Positions 28,520 through 41,200 of a stretch of 64,000 bases of DNA are shown one piece after another. The stretch covers positions 24,757,002 to 24,821,001 of the forward strand of contig CM067570.1 of NCBI GenBank assembly GCA_034336665.1. The letters are read 5' to 3'. The notes below the pieces were generated by a model. That model saw nothing but the letters and a program-made list of their open reading frames with translations. It had not been told where the DNA came from and searched no databases. The first letter of the stretch is position 1. Every line of letters starts with the position of its first letter. This DNA is from Luscinia megarhynchos. Lineage: Eukaryota; Chordata; Aves; Passeriformes; Turdidae. Position numbers and translations under genes: made by a program.

Positions 28520-28649
28520 GAACGCTCAGACCAGGGAGTCTTTCAAAAATCAGCCCTTGACAGGAGTCATAACTTCGCAGCTGCTTCCCGACGCAATGAC
28601 ACCATTCTCCAGCAATTTGTAACGTGCAGTCCTCAGGAAGGAATAAAAG
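28520..28649 (+). CDS. PARD3B: PARD3B exon F: region after PDZ3
   Basis: 130 nt, entering in phase 0 and leaving one base (G) for the next codon. The acceptor is CCCTTAG|GAA and the donor AAAAG|GTAGTC, a weak donor. The product ERSDQGVFQKSALDRSHNF, then ASRRNDTIL, then TCSPQEGIK aligns with the mammalian segment that holds TSRRNDNSIL and GTCSPQDK. It is a low-complexity, probably disordered linker with potential phosphorylation sites. It is much less conserved than the PDZ exons, but the SRRND and TCSPQ anchors make the assignment secure. Confidence 0.93.
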
Positions 28650-31600
28650 GTAGTCTGCATCTCCTTCTCTGTGCTGAGACACAGAGGGCTTTGTTGTTTT
28701 GTTTCCTGAAATCCACAGGCACCAAAAGCAGTTAATTAGAGTAAGTGCACACTATGTTACTTTGAGGCTTGAAGATCCAGCAAGGGTGGGAGAGCTGACT
28801 CAGAAGTTGTGAATGAGATTCCTGGCACAAATTCCAGTTTAAGTAACAGTTTCTAGCTCGCTGCCCCAACACGTAAGGCTGGAAAAAAACAAATGATGAG
28901 TGCAAAATATATGTTGTCAAAATGTTTATTTTCTATATATCTTTAATGAGTGCAATGATTTTTGTATTTAATTTTTAGATTATTTCCTAGGTTATTATAA
29001 GCTTAATTAATTTATACTAAAATATGAGGTTTGAAAAGTGCACTTGCTTATTTTAGACTTCAAGGTAAAATTTGTTCAAAGGTTAGAAGCATCCCCTTAA
29101 TTTATAAATTGGAATTATATTAATGAACTCATTAAAAAGAATTAGGTAATCGTGTAAATTGTGCAAAGAAAACCTACATGTGCAAGCATATGGAAGCATA
29201 CAAGTAAGAGCATTTAAGGCCACTTCTTTTCCTGTCTTTTTTTCATTTCTGGTAGCACACTGTACTATCTATCCAATTTGCTCCTGACTCAGCAAGGTAC
29301 TAGTTATTTAAAAAGTTCAATTATTTGAGATGGTCTTAACCCCTATCCTTTTAAATGAGCTCACATTCTTCAAGCCAAGGACATAGCTAAATACCTTTCA
29401 GTAGGAAAAAAATATTTTCTTTGATGTAGTTGAATTGTGCATAATTTTTCCCACTTTCCTAGACAACTGTGGAATCAGGGTAGCCTGCAAAAATGATGAC
29501 TGTGTGGGGTGCTTTTAATCAAAACCAAAAAGCCCTTATTTTTAAAATTCAATAAAAACTCCCATAGAGTTTAGGGGTAACTTGTTTGTGTTGACTTCAA
29601 TATTTTGACAGTGTGACTCCAGGCAGAGAATTAGATATAGCCTGAACCATTGTAAATATTCAAGGAGCAGACCCTTTTGCTTAGATCTACCTTATGTTTC
29701 TTTTGCATGGAATTTACACTTATTCTGTAGTTTCAGGAGAAAAGGGTCCAATCCTTGGAGCTAGCCTGCCCTGTAGAGTCAGGCATTACCAAAGAATTAT
29801 CAGAAAGCAGCAAATACCTTTTAATACTTCCTTAAAAACCATAAAAGCAAATGCTCTGGAGCAGTTGATCAGATGAATGGCAACTGCTAACCTGTCACTT
29901 AAATTCAAAACAAAGTATATTGAAGAGTTGCACTTTCAGATAAGGATTCTTCAACTGTGATTGAAAAACCAGGATGGCTAGTTTTCAGCTCAGTCATACA
30001 TTTATTTTAAATAGGCATCTATTTAATTAAAAAACTATGGTAAGAAGGCATTAAAGCAAAAAAAAAAAAAAGTGATGGCCTCAGAAGAGAGTGTGTCGGA
30101 TGTGAAAAGGAAGCTTTGGAGTGCTGCTGGCACAGGGAGGGTTTGGCATGGCTGGGAAGTGATTGGAATTGGAGTCAGTGGACAAGAGGTGACAAAGATG
30201 TTACTACCACTTACTCAAGATATCATTGTATTTCAATTTCTGTTGAAGATTTGGCATTCAATGAGTAAAATTTCAGTGATGGAAAACTGCACAGGCACTT
30301 GCACCAGGAGGGTTGTGAGGTGGCTCTAATGAGAAATTGTTTTTGTAAAAGACAATTTGGGATTCTACTAGTCTCACACATTGCAGAAATATTTCTCTTA
30401 TTTTGGTATCATCGTATTAATTATTGAGCTAATGCTCATTCTGCTTTCCATATGAGCCTGTCACCTATTTCTTCCCATCACAAGTTTAAATTCTTTTTTG
30501 TCCTCAGTGTTTCAAGGCATCTGTAAGGATGAAACACTTTGCTTGTGCACAACCCTCTTTTATCTCAGCTATGAACTTTAGGCTGTGTGTCTGTTTAAGG
30601 ACATGAGTTGCAGACCAGGTGAGCTTCTTGTGTCAGGCAGGAACAGATCCTTATACGTGCTCCCAGTGTGCTATGCACATCTTGAATGTAGAAGTGCAGT
30701 TGGTACATTTTTGCAAAGAATAATAAAACACAGAAGAGATTTTTAACATAATATGGGATCGGATGTAAGAATTTAATGTAGGAGCTGTATTATGTTTCAT
30801 AAAATGTCACTTTCTTAATTAATGTTTTCTAATAAGTTATTTCCAGTACCCTTCACTGCTCCTACCAGTAAAATTCTTATAAAAGCTCAGCAAAAATACA
30901 CTGAAGCTAGGTCTGCTAATATTGCTGTCTCTTTTAAGAGTCATTTTTATTATACATGAGCAAGAAAAACTAATGTCTGGGGAAAAGTGCTCATAGCCAA
31001 AACATTAAATTTTGTCTTGCCTGTGGATATTTAAATAAAGGGGGAGGGGATAGCTATCCAATATTGAAATGCCAGTGTTTGTTCTATTTTTGCATTAATA
31101 ACACTTGCTGCCTTCAGGTCCTCACTTCTTTTGCTGCCAAGCTGTTGCACGGTGTTTTTTTAGAACAATCTCTTTGAGAATTGTTACTTTAGTGCCAGCA
31201 GCTTTACATTTCTGGTGTTGAAAGATTACTGGAATGTGTTTCATTAGAGGTTCTGATATATTTCTTATAACCCTATATTAGAAATACTTTTAGGGAAAAT
31301 GCTGTCATCTCTCTGTTAAGTAGTAAAATAATCAAATTTTCTCTGCTACCACAGACTGCTCAATCTTCATGGTTGTACAAGCACCTCTGTTTTCATACAT
31401 ATATGGTAACATCAAGCTAGAAAATGAAGAAGTGAAATTTTTAATTATTTATATTTTCCTTGTAAATATTGCACGTCTTATAGGCAGACTCAATTTTTAC
31501 TCTGCTTGAGTTAATCTTTTTTACTCTCTTAGTCTGTTTAATATCTGAAAATTCGATACATTTTGTTCAGTGCTTAGATTTATCTGGATCTGTTAAGGTC

Positions 31601-31928
31601 ATTTCCTGAGGTCTTGAACATGGAACCAGTGACTGCCCCTTAGGTTAAATTCTCTCCTGCTCTGGCTCCTGCTCCCATTTTACTGGGAGCTGTAATCCCT
31701 TGTGATCATTTCCGATTCACTGAGGAAGTCTGATGTTTTCGTCTGCGTACCCTGTTCTTACTCTAAGAAAAATACCAGTGGTAACCCATGATCAAACAGC
31801 CTTGGTGAAATGATATACCAATTACTGGGAGTGCAAGTTAGTATAATTACATAATATGCTCAGTCCCTTGCCATGGCTAAAGGAGACTGCTCAAAAAGGC
31901 TGACCACAGTGTAAGTGTGGTGTGGTTC

Positions 31929-32028
31929 TATTTTTTTTAATGTTTGTTGGGTTTTTTGTGATTTTGGGGGGGTTTAGGTTTTTTTTTAAATATTTTCGAT
32001 ATGTTTTTTATTTTTGGGATGGGGGTTT
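31929..32028 (+). repeat. T/G-rich low-complexity tract
   Basis: About 100 bp dominated by T runs and G runs (including a G7 run near 31966 and a G5 run near 32021). Confidence 0.8.
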
Positions 32029-32334
32029 AAACTTCTACCATCAGGCATCTCTTTCCTACTTTTGATAATCAGTGGTTTAGGGACTTAGTACGTCAAAGGT
32101 TCTGTCTGGACCCTTGTGCTAAGGATATATCTCTGACTTTTGGTACAGTTCTTAATCTTTTTTAAAATTTTGTTTCCAACGTATCTTCATGGCAGTGGTG
32201 AAAAACACTACTTTGTGTGAGTCCTAGCTGTGCAATTTGATAGTTCAACTGCTTGCCTTCTTGTTGCTGTGCATGAGACACAGAGAGCTTCCTTTTCACC
32301 TTATGCATAGCATCTACAATTGCATGGACTCCTT

Positions 32335-32845
32335 TTGTATCCCCTTTTATTGCTCCTTTCTCTAAACTAAAGAATCTTAATCTGTGGTCCCTGTAGGAGT
32401 ATTTATACCTGTGTCCAGATATCCTTGCTGACTTTTCAGTATGCTTCTTTCTGAATTATATTAGGTCATTTTTCAGATGGGAAGAATGAAACCTTAGACA
32501 CCATTTAAAAATGAGGCACACCATTAACTATGGAGTTCTAGTAGGAGTGTTTGGACTTTTTTGCACTTGTCAATGACTGCCTCCTTTGACTTCATAGTGA
32601 AAGAACAATCTAGTGCACATCCAGTGTACAGCTCCAGAGCTGTAAGAGTCTTTGTGTCAGTCTTAGGAGTTTTCCCCTACTCCCACGTGCATCACTTTGC
32701 AGTCTCTGACAGGGAATTTCACCTGCATTTCTTACTAATGTCCTGCAGTCTTTTTGCAGAGCTTCAGAGTCTCCTTCCTTTTGGTAATTGCATTTGGTGT
32801 CACATTGAACAATATGAGTTCCTCTTTTGTTCTAAGTTATTTTTC
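32335..32845 (-). mobile_element. probable ancient CR1-like LINE relic, antisense
   Basis: The order of weakly conserved blocks follows the old amniote CR1-type sequence seen in reptiles when read antisense: TTTCTCTAAACTAAAG, AATCTTAATCTGTGGTCC, TCAGATGGGAAGAATGAAAC, AAATGAGGCACACCATTAAC, CTCCCACGTGCATCACTTTG and GGGAATTTCACCTGCATTTC. The last two resemble the frequent cccacatgcattactttgca and ttgaatttcatctgcca blocks. Divergence is heavy and gaps are many, so limits are approximate. Confidence 0.5.
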
Positions 32846-33153
32846 CTGTGAGAAATTGCTTTTTGCTTCTCATTTGTTTGCTGTTTTTATATTGAAACCT
32901 GAAAGAATGGGGATCACAGTGCAAGAAGCCCATGTGTATATGTAAGATGTAGCATACCAATATTTTACATCAGACTGGCAGTCATTCTTTAAGGTATCTT
33001 TAAAACTTTCTTCCTCATTTGCTTATCTTCACTTTCTTTTGATGATGCTCACACTTCTCCTGAGATACAAGGTTTGAGCTATTTTTTCTTATTCTCATCT
33101 TTAGGAAGCTGTCCAGCCCATAGGAATTTTATAGGATTACTGAGCTAATAGTA

Positions 33154-33240
33154 TGGGTTTGTGGGGGTGGGCTTCTGTTTGATTTTTTTGGGGAGTTTCT
33201 TGTTGGAATTTTTCCCCCAATATTTTTTTTGTTTGCTGTA
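33154..33240 (+). repeat. T/G-rich low-complexity tract
   Basis: A G5 run, G/T units and T7-T8 runs with a short C5 interruption near 33216. Confidence 0.7.
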
Positions 33241-34246
33241 TAAGTGCTCTTATGAAATGTATATAATCTATTGCTTTCTCCTTTGCTCACTCCTTGCCAA
33301 TCCTTTTTCTCTCAAGTTAGGTTAGTGCTTTCAGACAGAATTGTACAAAAAGACTGCCAGCATTCTGTGCAACAGAACAGGTCATGTTAAAGTGTGGCAT
33401 GTGATTATTGTTAGATTGCTTACCTGCCATTGAAACCCAAGGAAGTGTCCATGTTTCCTATTAAGTCTGGGAGGGGTGAAGACATATTCTACATTGGAAA
33501 ATGCAGGGAGTTTTTCTAAAATTATACCTTTGGGTTGAGAAGATAATTTATAGGACAGTAATGAACTGGCCTACAGTAAGCATAGCAGTTTTACTAAATA
33601 TTGCAGGTATTTAAGTATTGTTGCTTAGCAAACCACTGAATGGTTTGAGGAGTTCATATTTATCCTTGTAAGAAGTAATTTTCTAGTGTTAGCTGAGTGC
33701 TGTTTTTAAAGGTAAGGAAGGAGTTACCATAATGGTAGGAAAGTGAAGACTGTAATTAAGAAATGCCTCTTTTTTATTCTTGATATAAGATAATAGAAAT
33801 TTTTCTTCTTCTGAGCTCTTTGCTGAGAATGTGGTTCTCTTCTGTACATGAAAGGTGATAAATGCTCCCCATCAAAGGGACTGAAATCATGAACCTACAA
33901 TCAGTTTGAATGCAGCTATGGAGAAGTTAAAAATGGAGTAAAGCACTCCACTAAAACAGACTAAAGCAATTTGTGCCTTGCACTCAACTTCACCATAAGG
34001 ACAAAATTTCCCTATATTTACCTTTAATTATATATATGCAAATCTGAAAATCAGCTCTTCAGGAAAATCCCAAGGGGTGCATTTTCTGCTTGGTGTGATT
34101 TTAATTCTAGTTTAGTTAGTTTAGGGATTTGAATAATTTGTGATTTACTTCAGCATTGCTTGAGGCCTTCCAGTCATCAGTCAGTGAACTGGTGTAATGT
34201 AGATGTTTCTGCAGGTTATTTAACCCCTTTCTAAATTTCATTTCAG

Positions 34247-34346
34247 AGTTTCAAGTTTCTGATCATGGCAGTGGTGGAAACGAAACTCCTCCACCTCTCC
34301 CGCCACATCCTAGTGAGGATCTTCTGAATGAGGATTATAATCACAG
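34247..34346 (+). CDS. PARD3B: PARD3B exon G: Pro-rich segment
   Basis: 100 nt, entering in phase 1 (G|AG completes Glu) and leaving in phase 2 (AG|). The acceptor is CATTTCAG and the donor CACAG|GTTGGA, which is poor. The product EFQVSDHGSGGNETPPPLPP, then HPSEDLLNEDYNH, matches the mammalian segment with a PPSPTPH run and LEDYSHS. The PPPLPP run could be an SH3 or similar ligand; this is inference. Together with exon H (216 nt) it forms a phase 1-1 unit that could be skipped in frame. Confidence 0.9.
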
Positions 34347-35117
34347 GTTGGACTTCAGCTCTTCTGGATAGTTACAGCACTAATTGCTCAGTAGTAGTTG
34401 TCATAATAGTTCTAATTGATTATAAAACCTTTTTTTTTAATTTGCACCTCTTTCTTTAGTCACCTGGAAGGTCTTTTAACATAAGCTGTGAATGTTATTT
34501 TAGCGTTTAGTGTTTGTTATTCGTTTCAGTTGTACATAAGGTGCAGTATGCCTGCTATCCATAGATGATACCTGTCTTGTGTTCAGTGAAATAAAATAAT
34601 TCCAAAGCATAATCTGAATTTTAAAAAAATGTTAGTTTAAAGCTGTACTGTGGGTGCAATGTGTAAATGTACACATTGAGTGTGAAGTCTCTTAAAGCTT
34701 TAAAAGCCCAAGCCAAACACAGTTTGTAAGAAACTGAATCTCCTTATGTCACACAAAGATATTCTTGAGATTACAAAATGAATTTTTAGTAAGTCTGAAT
34801 ATTGAAATGTGTAGGAGAAAAGTTAATGAACACTTTACCAATTGTAAAGGTATTGGGTAGATTTTTCAGATACTTCTGCAAGGAAAGTTATTACTAATAA
34901 TTTACATTTACATTTCCATCTCTGATGGGAAAACCAAGTGACTGAAAGTGTTAAGTCTCAGAAAAGGAAGTTGAGGATCAATATCTGATTTTTAAAAAGC
35001 ATGCTGTAAGCAACTGGAGGAAAAAACACGTGTATATTTGTGCATTCTTTAATTAGTTCACTTGTGGTTTGAACTGGTACCTTAATACTTTACATAACTT
35101 TTTCTTTCTCCCTACAG
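34347..35117 (+). other. PARD3B: PARD3B intron G-H
   Basis: A 771-nt intron from GTTGGA to CCCTACAG. It contains a perfect 9-bp-stem hairpin at 34657-34678. Nothing else is recognised. Confidence 0.92.
34657..34678. repeat. perfect inverted repeat, 9-bp arms, 4-nt loop
   Basis: CAATGTGTA at 34657-34665 pairs with TACACATTG at 34670-34678 around AATG. It lies in a short intron between two weakly spliced exons. It is too short for a microRNA precursor. Confidence 0.8.
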
Positions 35118-35233
35118 CCCTATCATAAATTCAGCAGTGCATTTAACAGATCAGCACATCAACTTCAGATCTTTGACACCAGCCAAGCAGTCTGAATCAA
35201 TTAATCTGAAAGCCTCAAAAAGCATGGATCTGG
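35118..35233 (+). CDS. PARD3B: PARD3B exon H: QHINFRS / KASKSMDL segment
   Basis: 116 nt, entering in phase 2 (AG|C gives Ser) and leaving in phase 1. The acceptor is TTTCTCCCTACAG and the donor CTGG|GTAAGA. It encodes SPIINSAVHLTDQHINFRSL, then TPAKQSESINLKASKSMDL. DQHINFRS and ESINLKASKSMDL are near invariant in PARD3B, and KSKSMDL is shared with PARD3, so this Ser-rich motif is probably a regulated phosphorylation or 14-3-3-type site (inference). The last base G starts the codon completed by exon I. Confidence 0.97.
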
Positions 35234-38200
35234 GTAAGAAGGGCTGGGGTGACATGTAGGTCAGCTTTTTAGCCTTAGCCCATCTGCACCATCTCTGTTC
35301 CTTGCTGTTGTTTCTTTAACACTAACATCAGGGAGTGAGTTCTGCAGAGGAACTACAGTGATGGGGACAATGGTCAGCCTCCTCTAGCAGCTATTTGCAA
35401 ATACCCTTTTTATTGGAGCTGAAAGTTTGTTGGTTTTTTTGTTTGGTTTTGTTTGTTTGGGCTTTTTTTTTTTTAAAGGCCCATTGTATTGAAGTCCTAG
35501 CTGAGGAAAAGGGGGAATGATGGAAAAATGAGCAGAAAGAATTGCTGTACAAGTTTTGTATCTCCAGAATACAAACCAAAACCAGCAATCACAAAAGTAA
35601 TTTCTCTTATAGAATATGATTGTAAAACTGCACTGGACAAAGGGTTACATTCCTAACACAAGTTGTTTATTTCTTCATTGACAATGACAAACACAGGTAA
35701 AGTGTTGCAGTAGATCTTTATAAATGCCTGAAGAGTGTAAGGTTACGCTTCTCTACCCATCAGTGCTGTGCAGGGAATCTTGCAGAGGGGTGAAGTGAAA
35801 GTGAAAGGCTCTTTCAATACCAGGAAAGCATTTGCAGGTGGAAGACTGAAGGGTTATTGCAGCTGAAAACCAAGCCATGTTTTAATGAGGGTTCAAGAAA
35901 GCTTGTTAAGTCTCAAAGAAAACCAAATAAGGTTTTCTTTTTCCTTTTCATTCATTCTTCTTGGCCACACTCACTTTTATCTGTTGGTTGGTTTTCTTTT
36001 TTCCCCTCAAATTCCAGTGTTAATGGGGAAACTTTGAGGATCACCATTAGGATATCTTTAATAATAGATTTGTGTGCTTTATTATATCAGATTTGGTACA
36101 CCATTAATAGAAAGTGATTCATTTCATATATGGTTTCAAGGTAGTTTTTTGTTAACTTTCAGGGGTTTTTTTTCCTACAAAGTGTTCCAGACTGGTCTGA
36201 GGTTTTGTATTGTTGATTTTTATTGTCATCTTAACAGGGTATTTTGATGTAGCATTAAATGTATATACTCCTCCAATGGCATGTAAGGAAAGCCAGACAG
36301 TTACTAACACATGAAATGCATAAGAGTGGATATGAAATTAATTGAAGAAAGGTCTTAAGACAGAATTGTAACACTACTGCATGACCAGGCAAAATAAGTC
36401 ATTTGCTCTTCTATTCTACTGTTTTGATGAAGAGTAATGGATTAGATATTTTTCAAAGAATTAAAATGCTCTTCAGAAAATGATTGGGTTTACAGACTTG
36501 AGTCAAAACATATATTGCATGTAGTCTGGTAGAAAAATGAATGTTCAACTTTACTGAGTCTTCTTTTAGGAAAGTTTGCTTCCAGCTCCCACAAAAATCC
36601 CAGGAAAGAGTGCTCATGAGCACCAGTGTAAAATTAGGCAGTGGGAGTGTGTGTGAGAGCATATTCAGAACTGCCAGGTAACTCATGCTTCAAATTCTAT
36701 ACACAATCTGCTCCTGACACCCAGAAGCAATCCTCTGAGAGTATGCATGAGTCACTAAATCATGGTGGCTAAAAACTAAAATAAAATGGGATGCAAAAAT
36801 ATTTTAAAAAATGGATACAAATGTTAACTTTTAGAGTGTTCAAAAATTGTTGCCTGTAGAAGGTAGCTGTTGACAAGTCCCCTTGTGTTATCAAAGTAAA
36901 AAATAAAAAGGGTAATAACCAGTCTGATTGGATATGTGAAGGTAAATCTACTTGAGACACTCATGTAAGGAACTGGAGAGACTATGAAAGATCTGCACCG
37001 TATTCTTTTAAAAATAACAATAGATCAAGTAAAATTCCTTGCACATAGCTTGGCAAATAATGAAACCAAGGAAGATGAAAGCTACCTTTTACAGTGATGA
37101 AAGGGTCCTTTTACAGTCATTCTCTAGCAAGCAGTGAAGTACCATATTTGGCTTTCCACCTTTTGAAAGACTTTAAGCAGAAGCTACTGTCTGAAAGAGG
37201 AAACAGAACAGAAACATGAAAATCTCAAGTGAAGTAACTGCAATATAAAGTGCTTCAAATGCAAATAAAACCACACATTCCAGGATGGATTTTTGGGAAA
37301 GTAAAGTTATTCTTAGGGGTTTTTTTCTTGCTCCTTACTTAACTGCAGTCCTGACCATTAGTAATGTCTCATCCCAGCATGCAACTGTGTACCAGTTACT
37401 GATTTCAGTGCACTGCTGAAAAAACAAGGAAAATGGAAGTCAGCTTCCAGCATATTTGGTAACAAAGGGGAGATGTCGTTTCTCTGACACATTCTAGGCC
37501 CTGTTTTTCCAGTAGTCATGGGATGCTGTCCACTTACTACTTTTTCTCATGTTCTGCCATTCTCCTCAAAAGTAAATCTGATAGGATGAACAGAAAAAAA
37601 ACACGGAACTGAAGTCCAGGAGGAGAGCTCTGAGACCTTAGAACATGTGATTTAGATGCAGTTTCTTTCTTTTTAAACCAAGTTGTCTCTGATTCATGTG
37701 TCTCCACAGATCTGTGAAATCACCCAGAGTTTGGGTCTAGAGAGAGACCCAGAATGACGATCATGAATTCAGCAGACAACAGAATTGATCTAATACAGGG
37801 CATAAATGTGAAATCTGTACTGCTACTCACTTAGGAAACATTCTACTTCACCTTAAAATTTATATAATGCACCCACTGCCTAGTTACAAGGTTACAAAGG
37901 CTGGGATTGCTTAATGACATCACCATCTGAAGGGTCATCAAAGGTGGATAATATTTTAAACAGAAGAAAATCCAGATATTACTATGGATTGTGAACCTTA
38001 TGTGAAAATAATAAATTCATTAGATAGGGAGCTAGTGAAATTGTATAGTAATGGTCTTCCTGGCTTTGATGAGGGCTGATGTATATACAAGAGGAAAATC
38101 TGTTAAGTAAAGACTAGTCTATAATTACACAGGTTCACAATGGAAACTCATTTAACCTTGATGTTTATCTTTTCAGTTTGTATATATTTAGGCCCAGAAA

Positions 38201-41200
38201 CCTTTGAGTGCTTAATCTGCTCTCCAGTCATAGCTATTTACAAAATGGTAATTGCTATAAATTAATATCCTCAGTGAATAATATGAAGTAGTAAGGATGG
38301 GTGATGAGAAAGTGTTCAGCACTGCTAATATTGTGCATCAATTTGTTGTTGTCACTCTCCAGAGCAAACCCTGCAGTGAAAGGAACTTGGCACATCCAGC
38401 TGTACGTTACTTGCCAGTGGGGCAGCTGCAGTTCAGTTTATTGTCACTTGGTGCTTGTCAGGACTGTTGGCTGGGCAGCTGGACAGGAGCAGAGGGTATG
38501 AACCACTGCCACCTGTTTATTTAGGACTCATGTCATGTGTCCTATGGACTGACATAAGTCTTAACTGCCAAATTCACAGATAGCATGAACCCAAAAGTAG
38601 CATTGCCTGAAGTTGGTGTATTTCAAGATCTCAGTTTCTTTCCAGATTAATTACTTTTTGCTTGAACCTACTTTAAAATTAAAATAAAAATCAGTAGCAT
38701 ATGTTACTGAGTTACTGTTGTAGAATTAAAGAAAAGAAAAAATAGAAAAAAGCACATATAGTTGTAATGGTAATTTTTTTGGTTTTGCAGATTGAGCAGA
38801 ACTTGCCTCATCTGTACAGATGTCCTTGTGCAGAGTGTATGGGGGTAGGGTGACAGTTCCCTGTTTTAGCATCCATCATTTCCACAGTGATCAAATGCTT
38901 CTCAAAATTTACAGCTTCATTCAGGGTAATAGGCTACAGATTAGTTCCATGTCAGCTATAAGTCTTAATGTTTTTCCCTGCTGCTATGTTGAGATAATGA
39001 CAGCACTTTCTGGATCACTGGCAGAGTTCATATCCTGTGTCTTATGGTAGACATTTCTTTGCCTTGCCTACTTTTATTTTGAACTGGTGGTGATAAAAAG
39101 TGCACAGCCCCCTGTTTTCTTCTGCTGATCCTGGCACCTGACACATCCTCTCAGTTGCTTTTTTTTTTTTTCCTTCAGCCATGGTCATCCATATGTTAGC
39201 AAAGCAAAGATCCCCCTTATAACTGGGAATTCAATAATTTATGCAGAGCCAAGCAAAGTCTGACTTTGTACTGACCAGAGTTGCACTGCATGCAAAGCTT
39301 GGACTTGTGCTTAGAGCATAGTATTAAAAATAAGCAAAACAAAATATTTTTTAAATGGTGGAAATAAATGTTGTATTTTCCCTTCTCTCTGAACTGGAAC
39401 ACTTCTTTTGGAACTTAACAGCAGATTGAAAATTAAGAAATCAATGGCTTCTAAATAAGACATTGGAAGGATGGTTTTCCCTTTCTTTTAACAACCTTCT
39501 GTACACACATACTTTCCCTTGCATTACCACAGTTCTCTAGAGAAGAATTTCTATATAATATTTTGTCAGAATCCATTTTCAATAGTGTTTGTTCTTTTAG
39601 CTATATTAAAAAGGTAATTTTTGTAATGTTAATGTGAAATTATTTTTAATGTTGCATTAGAAAGTGTAAATCAGTGTGCTCTATGGAAACAAAAGGAAAG
39701 AAAGTATCTTATTATCTATCTCCAGCACCCTTACTTTCCATAAATCTTTATGCACGGGGGTGATTTAGGCTGTGCATAAATGTACTGTAAAAACTACAGC
39801 CATGGGAATTGTATGCAAACACATGAAAGTGTGGCTTGTTTTAACCTGAAGCAAGATGAAATTGAACCATATGAATATATAGCAATTTTGTTGTGTATCA
39901 ATTCAGGCGAAGTACTGTGTAGATTTATATTTGAGGATGTTGGTATAATAGCCCATGACCACTATCCCAAGGTGCTACTTAATTCCCTCTTCTTTTCCCC
40001 ATCAAAGGCTAAACCCCATAAATTTTAACTGATTAAGCTCTATAGCCTGAAGAAATTGATATGTCCTTTACTTGATTTTTAAATGTGAGTGAAATATTGT
40101 TTGCTGAAACATCATTAGACATACTCGGAGTCCCTTAACCTTGGGGCATATTTATTAAAATATCAGGCAACTTACTTATTTAGGAATAATTAGCAAGTAA
40201 ACGTGCAAGGTATGAGGTATGGAGTATTCTGCAAGGAAGCCAGTATTTAACTAAGTGCTAATTTCTTTCTTAGTGAAGGGTTGCATTCAATTACAGTTCA
40301 TGCTTTTAAAATGCCTCAAAACAAAGGGAAACCCGTGTCCCATATCCAGAAGGATGTGGAAAATGCAATCAAGATGCTATTAGCTGCTTCATGGTTTGCT
40401 CTGAAGCAGATTATTGTAACTCTGAGTGTAATTTCTCTAAACTGAAATAAATATCTCGAAACATAGTCAAATGAGGACCAGACAGAACTAATGAAGATCA
40501 GTCTTTCAAGCAATGTTTGGATTCAGATACAATTAAAAGAATACATTTGGGAGGTCCCTAGTGAGAGTTATGGTATTAGTGGGACAAAAAGTAGTTTGGT
40601 ATTTTAAAGTCATTGTTTTGTTAACCATGATGTATGTATGGAATACATTTATTTGTTTGCTTTGACTTGAAACCAATTTCAGAACTGCATTTAAGAGCTA
40701 GTTAGGTTTGTTAGAGCGCTAATGAGGAAATGGAGAAGACGGATCAGAATTCTAAGTCTTTTCAGTGTTACTGGCTTATAACAGTAATTTAAAAATCATT
40801 TTTGGAAGAGAAAGATTTTTCAAAAACAAAAATGTTATGGGTTAAGGAAAAACTATATCACTTATGGCTGTGATTATGTTTGGTGTCAAGGGCCAAAAGA
40901 GATTTTAACATTATTCTAATTTATGTCATGGGTAGCTTTCTAGTACTGTCAGATTAGATGTATATTTCCTGAGGCTCTCTGCAGAATCAATTTTTAAAAA
41001 TGAACACAATACTATTTTCATAGTTTAAATTACTTTCAAGTCTCTGTTTGTAAGATCTCTAAGTTAGGAATGAAACAAAATAGTTTCTTAAGTGATAGGG
41101 ACATTGTTAACTTAATTGAAATGAAAGTTGAAATTAAGTTTTTTCTGTATGAAAAGAGAGGCTTTTAACAAGGCTAATTTTGTTACTCAGTTTTACACCA

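Larger units (their letters stand above)
28650..34246 (+). other. PARD3B: PARD3B intron F-G
   Basis: A 5.6 kb intron. It contains a poly-A run near 30058-30071, a probable old antisense CR1-like relic (about 32335-32845) and T/G-rich tracts at 31929-32028 and 33154-33240. The rest is AT-rich with nothing recognised. The acceptor is AATTTCATTTCAG. Confidence 0.9.

Noticed and set aside
34657..34678. Hairpin as a microRNA precursor
   Set aside because: Stem of only 9 bp; microRNA precursors need roughly 25 bp or more.
34885..34990. Second MIR-like relic (TTTCCATCTCTGATGGGAAAACC...)
   Set aside because: Only one short block resembles MIR; the order of further blocks does not hold.
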